Of a stretch of 13,978 bases of DNA, positions 1 to 6,607 are shown piece after piece. The stretch is from Fontimicrobium_A sp034506455. GTDB taxonomy: Bacteria > Zhuqueibacterota > Zhuqueibacteria > Residuimicrobiales > Krinioviventaceae. Under the pieces are notes generated by a model that was not told where the DNA came from, did not search any database, and was given only the letters and a program-made list of their open reading frames with translations. The DNA lies in the NCBI GenBank assembly GCA_034506455.1, contig JAPDPN010000083.1, positions 1-13,978 of the forward strand. The letters run 5' to 3'. The position numbers and the translations under genes are program-made. Numbering within the stretch: position 1 is the stretch's first letter; every line of letters begins with the position of its first letter.

Positions 1-57
1 CTGCAAACCGATTACGCGGCCGAAAGCCTGATCCTCGACAAACCCTTGGCTCATTGA
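1..57 (+). CDS. Possible 3' end of an unidentified gene (partial)
   Basis: The first 18 codons from the left edge read LQTDYAAESLILDKPLAH and end in TGA at 55-57. The other two plus-strand frames also stay open for a while (stops at 29-31 and about 66-68), so the case rests only on the protein-like composition and on a position convergent with the next gene. Eighteen residues are too few to assign a family. If real, the gene lies almost wholly outside the window and ends about 50 bp from the 3' end of the minus-strand operon. Positions 58-108 show no gene and no clear terminator hairpin. Confidence 0.3.
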   Translation: MQTDYAAESLILDKPLAH

Positions 58-108
58 GACGCACGTGACCAATACACCGCACCCCTGCGTTCCATTTTAG
101 TCTCTCCC

Positions 109-1902
109 CTACCGTACCAGAAACAACCGCTTCTCGCCGCGTGCCTGCGGGCCGACGATCCGCACAAAGTAAATGCCGCTGCTCAGCTCATCCGCTGCAA
201 AGATCAGCTCGTGATGTCCGGTGTTGTATTCGCCCAGCGCCAGAGTCTTGAGCTTGCGCCCCAGCACGTCGAATACGGCCGCTTCGATCTTTTGCCGGTG
301 CATCAGGGTGAATCGAATGCGCGTTCGTTCGTTGAAGGGATTGGGATAGGCCTCTATACCGCAGAGCGCCGGAATTCGCTCATCCGCAGCCAAGACGCCG
401 GCCGGAAAAATGACTTTCCAAGACCTGGAGATGTAAGGCGGATCGCTCTGCCATGCGCCGGCGCTGTTTTTTCCACGCACATAGATCGAGTAGGCATGCC
501 CAGGCGGAAGATTGGCCAAAGAAATGGTCGGATAGAGATCAATCGGACGTTCTTTGCTCCATGCGTAGGGGTCATTCGGATCGTTGATCGCGTATTGATA
601 GGAGACAATTCCGGGCCCGCCGACGCTAAAGACGGCGTTTTGCAGGGTTGTCGAATCCGGCGGCCCGTCGAGAAGAGCGGCGCCGGCGGGCACATACGCG
701 CCCAGATCGAGGCCGTAGACGCCGGCGCTCTTTGCCGGCGAAGTCGGCAAGAGATGAAAATCGTTGGGCGGATTTACGAATTGGGGATCCGCATCGATGT
801 TGCCGACGCCCAGATGGTGCACGGCCGAGGCGATCAGGCAACGGTTGACGACGATCACAGGATCGGGATTGCCCGGCTGCGAGACTTGGTTTTCGAACGG
901 CTTGCCGTAATCCCAAAAGATGTTGCGCTCGAAAACCGCGCCTTTGCCGGGCGGCACATTCCGATCCGGCCATTCGCTGAAATTGACGACGCCCAGCGGA
1001 TGCTTGACGAACGTGTTGTTCTCCGCCTGCAGAAAGCACCCCTCTTTGATGAGGATGGCGTGATCGTTGTCATAAAACAGATTGCGCACCACAACGATGT
1101 CGCTGGTGCTGCCGTTGTTGACGCCGGTGGCAATGGCGTTCGAGGTGCTGGAGCCGGTGTGTCCTTTGTGAAAGTTGGTGAACACGTTGCCTTCGATGTG
1201 GCAGTCGGTGCCGTCCAAATCGAGCGCGTCGTCGCCGCCGCCTAAAAAGAGATTGTCGTAGATTTCGAGGATCGGCCCGGGGCGTTTGCAGCCGGTAAAG
1301 TCGATGATGTCGTTGTAGCCGGTTGTGGAGTGAAAGGTGTTGCCGCGCAGGATCAGGTATTCATTGCCGGCCAGCGAAACGCCGTGAATCACCTCCACTT
1401 CGGTGACCTTGGGAAAAATACAGTTTTCGATGAGAGCAGAAGGATGGTTTACTTCGATGATGGTTTTGTTGGTCGAATTCCAGGTACAGGCGTCGATGGT
1501 GACCTTTGAATGATCGATGAGGATGACATATTGCGAGGCGTCGCCGTTGATGAAATCGACGCAGCGGAGGAGGTTGTCGGCTAAGGTCGAGTTGAAGCGC
1601 AGTCCGCGCCAGCGGGCGGCGGACGACTCTGAGGTCATGACGATGCGCTGTTCCGGCCTGCCGTCGGCGATCAGCCTGCCGTTGGTTTCGATGTACAGGT
1701 GGGCGTCTTTGGCGAACTGAAGCGTCGCTCCGGCTTCTATATTCAGGGTGACGCCGTTCGGAACAGTGAGGTCGCCGGTCACCTTCCATGGGGCTCCAGC
1801 GGTCAGAGTCGTGTTTTGCGTCAGGGTGCCGGAAATTGTCTGCGCATGAACGCCGACAAAGGGTATGAGCACGAAAGCGATGATTAGACTGCGGGGGGAC
1901 AT
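109..1902 (-). CDS. Secreted right-handed beta-helix protein with T9SS type A sorting domain
   Basis: This 597-residue protein is predicted to be exported by Sec and then carried across the outer membrane by the type IX secretion system. Residues 1-20 form a signal peptide ending VGVHA before QT. Residues of about 25-400 repeat rung-like segments rich in N, D, G and I (for example GDDALDLDGTD and FYDNDHAILI), typical of a parallel beta-helix of the pectate-lyase/NosD-like kind. About 405-500 resembles a fibronectin type III-like sandwich (PPGHAYSIYVRGKNSAG). Residues 515-597 are a classic T9SS tail: AYPNPFN, then VFDVLGRKLKTL, then LSSGIYFVRI and a basic end. The start is supported by AAAGGAAAGG about 8 nt upstream. 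It lies 24 bp after aspartate kinase and is probably the last gene of that operon. The ligand or enzymatic activity is unknown; I see no certain catalytic triad. Sorting by T9SS is a firm inference, since sprA is in the same window. Confidence 0.9.
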   Translation of the reverse strand: MSPRSLIIAFVLIPFVGVHAQTISGTLTQNTTLTAGAPWKVTGDLTVPNGVTLNIEAGATLQFAKDAHLYIETNGRLIADGRPEQRIVMTSESSAARWRGLRFNSTLADNLLRCVDFINGDASQYVILIDHSKVTIDACTWNSTNKTIIEVNHPSALIENCIFPKVTEVEVIHGVSLAGNEYLILRGNTFHSTTGYNDIIDFTGCKRPGPILEIYDNLFLGGGDDALDLDGTDCHIEGNVFTNFHKGHTGSSTSNAIATGVNNGSTSDIVVVRNLFYDNDHAILIKEGCFLQAENNTFVKHPLGVVNFSEWPDRNVPPGKGAVFERNIFWDYGKPFENQVSQPGNPDPVIVVNRCLIASAVHHLGVGNIDADPQFVNPPNDFHLLPTSPAKSAGVYGLDLGAYVPAGAALLDGPPDSTTLQNAVFSVGGPGIVSYQYAINDPNDPYAWSKERPIDLYPTISLANLPPGHAYSIYVRGKNSAGAWQSDPPYISRSWKVIFPAGVLAADERIPALCGIEAYPNPFNERTRIRFTLMHRQKIEAAVFDVLGRKLKTLALGEYNTGHHELIFAADELSSGIYFVRIVGPQARGEKRLFLVR

Positions 1903-1926
1903 TCGAAACCTTTCCTTTAACTTGGT

Positions 1927-3111
1927 TCAAGCGAGAACGAGCTTGTTGTGCAGTTCCTCGAGAATGATTTTGCTTCTTGCGGCCGGGCAGAGCACCTTGA
2001 GGTAGAGTTCGCCCGAGACAAGGGCGGCAATAGGTACGGCCAGCTCTTCGAGGATGGCAAAGAACCGCTGCGCTGCCGTAGTGCCGACCCCGATGCCGTC
2101 GCCGACGACGGCCACCAGGGCCCATTCCTCTTCCACGAAAACGTCGGTGGTCTTTTCTAAGAGAATACGGCGCACCAAATTGACGTCGCCGCGGGAAATG
2201 CCGATCAGGCCGAGCCCCTGCACGCACTGCCAGAGCTTCATGTGAATGCGCTGACGCGAGAATTCCGCGGGCAGCTTCATGGCTTCGCTTTCGCTGAGCG
2301 CAAAGCGAACCACGGCCAGATCGCTGTCGGCGCTGACCCCGGCCACGCGTCCCTTGCCCAGCGACGCCTCACCGACGATGGTGCCGATTTGCCCGGACAT
2401 CGACGAGCCGAGCGAAAGGGGGATGCCGTGACGTTTGGCAAACTCGACCGAGGTTTTCTGCAGCATTTTGGCGCCGGAAGCGGCGAGCTCCAGCGCCAGA
2501 TCGTAATGGATGCGGTCGATGCGTTTGGCGGTCGGTACGAGTTTGGGGTCCGCGGTGTAGATGCCGTCGATATCGGACATGATCTCGCAGTAATCGGCTT
2601 TGAGCGCGGCTGCCAGAGCAACGGCCGTGGTGTCCGAGCCGCCGCGTCCGAGGGTGGTGATCTCGTCGTCGATCGTCACCCCTTGAAAGCCGGCAACGAT
2701 GACGATCTTGTCTTCCGACAGCAGCTTGCGGATGCGGTCGGTAAAGATTTCGATGATGCGGGCGTGGGAGTGATGATTGTCGGTAAGGATCCCGGCCTGC
2801 GGGCCGGTCAGACTGACCGCCTGATAGGGGCCGAGGGCGCGGACCGCCAGCGCCAAAGCGGCAATGGAAATCTGCTCACCGCTGGCCAAAAGCATGTCCA
2901 GCTCGCGACGGTCAGGATTGGGGTTGAGTTCGTGCGCCAGTTTGACGAACTGGTCGGTGGTCTTGCCCATGGCGGATACGACGACCACCAGGTCGCAGCC
3001 CTGGGATTTGCGTTCGATGACGTGACGCGCCACCCGCCGAACATGGTCGGGCGTAGCCAAAGAGCTGCCGCCGTATTTTTGCACAATCAGAGGACGTGAA
3101 TTCTCGGGCAT
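1927..3111 (-). CDS. Aspartate kinase (aspartokinase) with divergent ACT domains
   Basis: It phosphorylates L-aspartate with ATP, the first step toward lysine (diaminopimelate), threonine, methionine and homoserine. The 394-residue length is usual for a monofunctional enzyme. The kinase domain (about 8-250) shows KYGGSS at 12-17, SGEQIS at 77-82, TTLGRGGSDTTA at 152-163 and DIDGIYTADP at 180-189, followed by SGAKMLQKTSVEFAKRHG near 212-229. The C-terminal part (about 257-394) has the position and length of two ACT domains but lacks the usual PG-containing effector loops (GVPDKPG-like in ACT1, HPGVAAR-like in ACT2). ACT2 is still recognisable from VAVVGDGIGVGTTAAQRFF and the ending LYLKVL. Feedback control by lysine or threonine may therefore be changed (inference). 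The start is 12 bp after the TonB-like gene, with only a weak GAGCGAG Shine-Dalgarno. No other amino-acid biosynthesis gene is visible nearby. lysC is a likely name, but the isozyme cannot be told, so no symbol is given. Confidence 0.95.
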   Translation of the reverse strand: MPENSRPLIVQKYGGSSLATPDHVRRVARHVIERKSQGCDLVVVVSAMGKTTDQFVKLAHELNPNPDRRELDMLLASGEQISIAALALAVRALGPYQAVSLTGPQAGILTDNHHSHARIIEIFTDRIRKLLSEDKIVIVAGFQGVTIDDEITTLGRGGSDTTAVALAAALKADYCEIMSDIDGIYTADPKLVPTAKRIDRIHYDLALELAASGAKMLQKTSVEFAKRHGIPLSLGSSMSGQIGTIVGEASLGKGRVAGVSADSDLAVVRFALSESEAMKLPAEFSRQRIHMKLWQCVQGLGLIGISRGDVNLVRRILLEKTTDVFVEEEWALVAVVGDGIGVGTTAAQRFFAILEELAVPIAALVSGELYLKVLCPAARSKIILEELHNKLVLA

Positions 3112-3123
3112 GGATTTACTCGC

Positions 3124-4029
3124 TCAATATACGGTATAGATAAAAGTCCAGGTCAATTCGAGATGATCATCGGGAAAATCCGCGGGCAGCGGCTTGAAAG
3201 GGTCCGAAGCGCGGACGGCGTTCATGCTGGGTTCGATGAACGACCTGTGTCCCTCGGAGTTGATGAATTCCAGATTGTGTACCGCGCCGTTGCGGTCGAG
3301 GGTAAAGCGCAACGTGACGCGCCCGCTGATGGCGCCCATCTGAACGAACGCCTGCGGAGGATAGAGGTGGTCGCGGATGCGCTTCTTCATGTAAAAGATG
3401 TAAGGGGCATAATCCCATTCATAAGTGCTCAATGAGACGCCGCCGAGCGCCTCGGCGGAGGAGCTGCGGTTGTTCCAGTTTTCCGAGTCGGAGAATGGGC
3501 TGCCCGTTGCTCCTGAAGTTGCTCCCTGCAGCAATTCGCGGCTGAAGCGGCGCCCGGTTGCTGCATTCATTTCGCGGCGAAAGATCGGCACGCCGGCTTC
3601 CGCCTGCAAAGAGGCATCCTGCGGCGACGCCTCGGCTGCCGAGGCGGCTTCCGCAACGGAGCGGGCGGATGGAGTAGTCGGCTGCGACGGCTGCGGATCG
3701 CCGGCAAAGGTCTTGTATTCGGAGCGGCCTTCGCTGTAGGGCAAACCCTCGGGCAGATCATCGGCCGCATACGTGTCCTGCGCCCGCGCATTCTTGTCGG
3801 AAAGAAACTCGGCCTTCTGCGGCTTGTCGATACGCGCGTTTTCCGGCGTTTCCACCAATTCCTGCGGTTTGGGCGGCTCGGCAAATTCGAAAACCAACGG
3901 CGGCGCCGCAGCCGCAGCCTCTTCGAGCGGCACAAAAAGGCCTCTCAGCGGCATATACAGCAGCAGCAAAAGAAAATGCAGAACGAGCGATGCGACAAGT
4001 GCAAATCGGTATGTGCGGCGTTGCGACAC
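3124..4029 (-). CDS. TonB/TolA-like energy-transducer protein
   Basis: A predicted inner-membrane-anchored periplasmic protein of 301 residues. I chose the GTG start at 4029-4027 because it lies 11 bp after the stop of the upstream hydrolase and directly precedes a basic segment and one transmembrane helix (about 8-26, FALVASLVLHFLLLLLY). The frame stays open further upstream, but that part overlaps the hydrolase gene. Next comes a Pro/Glu-rich stretch (FEFAEPPKPQELVETPENA), an LSDKNARAQD segment, an Ala/Ser/Gln-rich spacer (about 130-200), and a C-terminal TonB-type domain (207-301) with YPPQAF, GRVTLRFTLDRNGAV, a central SEGHRSFIEPSMNAV and PFKPLP. TonB family proteins couple proton-motive force through ExbB/ExbD to outer-membrane transporters; TolA works with TolQ/TolR. 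No exbB, exbD, tolQ or tolR is in the window, so the partner is unknown. Family assignment is good; TonB versus TolA-like role is unresolved. Confidence 0.8.
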   Translation of the reverse strand: MSQRRTYRFALVASLVLHFLLLLLYMPLRGLFVPLEEAAAAAPPLVFEFAEPPKPQELVETPENARIDKPQKAEFLSDKNARAQDTYAADDLPEGLPYSEGRSEYKTFAGDPQPSQPTTPSARSVAEAASAAEASPQDASLQAEAGVPIFRREMNAATGRRFSRELLQGATSGATGSPFSDSENWNNRSSSAEALGGVSLSTYEWDYAPYIFYMKKRIRDHLYPPQAFVQMGAISGRVTLRFTLDRNGAVHNLEFINSEGHRSFIEPSMNAVRASDPFKPLPADFPDDHLELTWTFIYTVY

Positions 4030-4040
4030 GGCGCTGTCCG

Positions 4041-4796
4041 TTACACGGTTAATGACATCAAATCCTCGGCCATGATGGCCGGTTTGCCGAAAACGGTTGC
4101 TGCGGCGGATTCTCGTCGCCGGAGGTCGAGCGGCGGATAAAAGTGCGTCAGCATCAGACGTTCGACGCCGGCAAGACGCGCCGCCAGTCCTGCCTGCGAC
4201 GGCGTCAGGTGATAATCGAAGGGCGCGCCGTCCTCGTTCGAGCATTCGAGGATCGCCAGGTCGGCGCCGCGGCACAGTTCGATCAACTCGTCGCACCAAC
4301 CGGTATCGCCCGAATAGGCGATGACGCCGCCGTCGAATTCGAGACGACAGCCGAGCGCCGGCAGCGAATGCCGCATGGGAAGGGCAAGGATTTTACCATT
4401 GCCGATAGACTCCGGTTCCGCGTTCAGCGAACGAATTACGATAGGAAACTTGTCCTCCTGCAGCAGCCAATCGCCGAGCAGCTCTCGGCAGCCGTAGAGA
4501 TAGTCCTGCAGCTGGGAAGGACCGGCAATCGTCAACGGTTTGCGGCGCTCCAGGCCCGGCGTATAGCGCAGCGCCATGAGCAGGGGCGCCAAATCGGCAA
4601 CATGGTCGAGATGCAGATGCGTGCAAACGACCCAGTCGACGTCGCCGTAGTCGATGTCGGCTTCGGCCATTCTGCGCAGCGCGCCGAAGCCGATATCCAT
4701 GAGGATATTGAGACCGTCCGCTTCAATGTAATACGAGGCGCAGGAGCGCTCTTTGCTGACGGCGCAGACGCCGGAGCCCAAAACGGTCAGCTTCAT
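4041..4796 (-). CDS. MBL-fold metallo-hydrolase, ribonuclease Z-like
   Basis: A 251-residue metallo-beta-lactamase-fold enzyme with an apparently complete two-metal site: THLHLDH gives His60, His62, Asp64 and His65; His143 lies in MRHS, Asp164 in YSGDTG, and His218 in LTHFYP. The N-terminal MKLTVLGSG and the segment HLTPSQAG near 196-203 also match the ElaC/RNase Z-like group (COG1234). True RNase Z is usually about 300 residues or more and carries an exosite arm for tRNA binding; I see no such arm here. A role in tRNA 3'-end maturation is therefore not safe, and phosphodiesterase or another hydrolase activity is equally possible. The start ATG overlaps the cutA stop in an ATGA junction (4793-4796), which suggests translational coupling. 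No signal peptide is visible, so it is probably cytoplasmic. Confidence 0.87.
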   Translation of the reverse strand: MKLTVLGSGVCAVSKERSCASYYIEADGLNILMDIGFGALRRMAEADIDYGDVDWVVCTHLHLDHVADLAPLLMALRYTPGLERRKPLTIAGPSQLQDYLYGCRELLGDWLLQEDKFPIVIRSLNAEPESIGNGKILALPMRHSLPALGCRLEFDGGVIAYSGDTGWCDELIELCRGADLAILECSNEDGAPFDYHLTPSQAGLAARLAGVERLMLTHFYPPLDLRRRESAAATVFGKPAIMAEDLMSLTV

Positions 4797-5116
4797 AATT
4801 TCTGCGTCTCCTTTTGCAGCCAGGCGAGGTAATCCGCATCGCCGTCGATGATCGGCAGTGCAATGATCTCGGGCGTCTCATAAGAGTGATGCCGGCGCAC
4901 CGTTGCCGCCAGTTCGGCGAAACGCTCGCGTTGTGTTTTTATGACCAGAAGCACCTCCGTTCCCCGATCGATTACGCCTTTCCAATGAAAAATGGATTCG
5001 ACGGTGTCGATGCGGTTGATGCAGGCGGCTAAACGATTTTCGAGCAGGATTTGTGAGAGGGCCTCCGCCTCGGCGCGGGAGCCGCAGGTGACCAAAACGA
5101 CTATGGCATCCGTCAT
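4793..5116 (-). CDS. cutA: Divalent-cation tolerance protein CutA
   Basis: A 107-residue protein matching the full usual CutA length. CutA forms a very stable cytoplasmic trimer with a ferredoxin-like, PII-like fold, and is linked to copper and divalent-cation tolerance in Escherichia coli, though its exact job is unsettled in most bacteria. Diagnostic segments are VLVTCGSRAEAEALSQILLE at the start, LAACINRIDTVESIFHWKG (29-47), LLVIKT (56-61), HHSYETPEIIALPI (76-89) and YLAWL (96-100). Cys11 and Cys32 are present. The ATG at 5116 is preceded by AAGGGTG about 5-10 nt upstream, a good ribosome binding site, and by a promoter-like sequence. It is the first gene of the minus-strand operon and overlaps the hydrolase gene by 4 bp. 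Confidence 0.95.
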   Translation of the reverse strand: MTDAIVVLVTCGSRAEAEALSQILLENRLAACINRIDTVESIFHWKGVIDRGTEVLLVIKTQRERFAELAATVRRHHSYETPEIIALPIIDGDADYLAWLQKETQKL

Positions 5117-5134
5117 AATTCACCCTTTTTATTG

Positions 5135-5163
5135 ACTATAAAATTAGCGGTTGCCTTTTCCAA
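5135..5163 (-). promoter_or_regulatory. Predicted sigma70-type promoter for the cutA operon
   Basis: On the minus strand TTGGAA (5163-5158) and TATAGT (5140-5135) are separated by exactly 17 nt. The match to consensus is 4/6 and 5/6. The expected start of transcription is near 5128, giving a short leader of about a dozen nucleotides that still contains AAGGGTG before the cutA ATG. This would drive cutA and probably all five genes down to position 109. The decamer ATTTTATAGT around the -10 recurs upstream of lptF. Promoter use in this lineage is not known, so this rests on consensus alone. Confidence 0.4.
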
Positions 5164-5253
5164 AAGCAAGGGAATTGATGTCGGGTCGGCAAGGGAACAG
5201 CTGTTCTTTTGTCTCGTTCTATATCAAGCTGAAAAAACAAAACGAGGATGAGC

Positions 5254-5531
5254 ATGAATCCGCGGGNNNNNNNNNNNNNNNNNNNNNNNNNNNNNNNNNN
5301 NNNNNNNNNNNNNNNNNNNNNNNNNNNNNNNNNNNNNNNNNNNNNNNNNNNNNNNNNNNNNNNNNNCGTAACCGCCTTTATCGATACGAGGCCGGCGTCG
5401 ATCGGCAGGAGATCATCCGCTTTCTCAATGCGGTGCTGTACGAAATGGAATACGGGGGAAAGGGGGCAAACAAAGATCGGCTTCGCGAGATAGCGGCGCT
5501 CAAGGAGAGACTGCTGCAGGCCGCTCAATGA
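5254..5531 (+). CDS. Hypothetical small protein, interrupted by assembly gap
   Basis: A gene of unknown family, split by the 100-N gap. Its likely start is ATG at 5254 (MNPR), with GAGG 7-10 nt upstream; ATG at 5248 is too close to that site. After the gap, 54 codons from 5367 to the TGA at 5529-5531 read as a charged, helix-rich C-terminus: RNRLYRYEAGVD, then IIRFLNAVLYEMEY and a last helix DRLREIAALKERLLQ. With the printed gap of 100 the start at 5254 is not in frame with the tail; a frame opening at 5151 (MPFPKAREL) would be. Since 100 N usually stands for an unknown length, the gap size cannot decide between them. The gene is divergent from cutA and converges on lptG with only 2 bp between stops, which supports a real end here. 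I do not recognise the protein. Confidence 0.55.
5267..5366. other. Assembly gap (100 N)
   Basis: Exactly 100 undetermined bases, the conventional placeholder for a scaffold join of unknown size. The true distance, and any genes in it, are not known. Sequences on both sides read as parts of one plausible small plus-strand gene, but adjacency is not proven. The statement that cutA and lptFG are close neighbours depends on this join being right. Confidence 0.99.
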
Positions 5532-5533
5532 TC

Positions 5534-6607
5534 TTACTTTTTGGCTTTCCACAGAACGATGAGGCCGAGGATTCCGAAAACGACATTGGCAAACCAGGCG
5601 GCAACGATCGGATCGAGTTTGCCGGTGTGGCCCATGGCCTGCGTCGTTTTGAGAATTCCAAAATAGACGAATGTCACGGCCAGGCTGACGCCGAAACCCT
5701 TGGCGGCGCCGCTGCGCCGTGTCTGTGCCGCCGAAAGCGGCAGGCCGAACAAGACGATGATAAAGTTGGCAAAAGGCAACGCGATTTTAAGGTGCAGGTC
5801 GACCAACCACTTGGCCGGATCGGCGCCGTTGCGCTTGACTTCTGCGATAAAGTCCTTGAGCTCGCGATACGACATTTCCTCCGGCTTGCGCAGGAGGCGC
5901 GAAATGTTTTCCGGCCTGATGCTCGTCGTTTCGAGCGGCCGCGCTGTAAAGGGTTCCGCCTTTTCTCCCTCTTCGGTAAAGGTACGCTCATAGCCGTCGT
6001 ACAGCATCCACAGGCTGTCCTGCCACACCATGCGCCGGGCATCGATGCGGCTGATCAGCCGTGAATCCTGCATGCGGCGAATGCTTACCACGGAGCCGGT
6101 AAACGTCTCGGTGTTGAAGGAGCGCATGGAGATGCGTCGATCCTGTTCATCGCGCAGGTAGACATTGTCCAGACGTTTGCGCGGCGGTCGATTGCGTAGA
6201 TAATGTTCGTTGATTTCGCTTTGGCGCTGCGTGGCGCGCGGCACCAGGCGATCGGCGATCCACATGGAAAGAAAGCTGATAAAAAGAGCCGTAATAAGAA
6301 CCGGCAGAAAGATGCGGTAAAGTGATAGCCCGGCCGCCTTCATGGCAACGATTTCGTTGTTGCGCGCCAAGCCGCCGATGCTGTAGAGCGAGGAGAGCAG
6401 CATTGCAACGGGCAGGATCAGCACGATGATAAAGGGAAGAAAGTTGATGTAATATTCGATCACTGCAATCCTGGGAAACTTGTTGTCGATGTAGCGATCG
6501 AGGTTTTCGATAAGATCCACGACAATAAAGATGATAACAAAGGCGAGCAGAGAAAAAAAGAGCACCTGCAGGAATTTGCGGGTGACGTAGCGGTCCAGGA
6601 TCCTCAT
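5534..6607 (-). CDS. lptG: LPS export ABC transporter permease LptG
   Basis: An inner-membrane permease of the LptB2FG transporter, which uses ATP hydrolysis by LptB to pull lipopolysaccharide out of the inner membrane toward the LptC/LptA bridge. The 357 residues give the family layout: transmembrane helices at about 12-33, 57-79 and 97-117, a periplasmic beta-rich domain at about 120-268, then helices at 270-290, 303-321 and 334-353. Typical features are the opening MRILDRYVTRKFL, the cytoplasmic coupling stretch GGLARNNEIVAMKAAGLSLYR (about 78-98) and LPLSAAQTRRSGAAKGFGVSL near 289-309. I chose the ATG at 6605-6607 because it makes an ATGA overlap with the lptF stop and begins with the family sequence; a longer open frame upstream lies inside lptF. 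Neither lptB nor lptC/lptA is in the window. F versus G is assigned by order and by the coiled-coil insert found only in the partner. Confidence 0.9.
   Translation of the reverse strand: MRILDRYVTRKFLQVLFFSLLAFVIIFIVVDLIENLDRYIDNKFPRIAVIEYYINFLPFIIVLILPVAMLLSSLYSIGGLARNNEIVAMKAAGLSLYRIFLPVLITALFISFLSMWIADRLVPRATQRQSEINEHYLRNRPPRKRLDNVYLRDEQDRRISMRSFNTETFTGSVVSIRRMQDSRLISRIDARRMVWQDSLWMLYDGYERTFTEEGEKAEPFTARPLETTSIRPENISRLLRKPEEMSYRELKDFIAEVKRNGADPAKWLVDLHLKIALPFANFIIVLFGLPLSAAQTRRSGAAKGFGVSLAVTFVYFGILKTTQAMGHTGKLDPIVAAWFANVVFGILGLIVLWKAKK

Noticed and set aside
211..1245. A 344-codon open frame on the plus strand
   Set aside because: Antisense to the beta-helix protein, which has a signal peptide, sorting tail and ribosome binding site. 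The plus-strand product has no family features.
2242..3099. A 285-codon open frame on the plus strand
   Set aside because: Antisense to aspartate kinase, whose motifs are unambiguous; a composition shadow.
4030..4299. An N-terminal extension of about 90 residues on the TonB-like protein
   Set aside because: It overlaps the coding end of the metallo-hydrolase and is Arg-rich shadow sequence; the GTG at 4029 directly precedes the membrane anchor.
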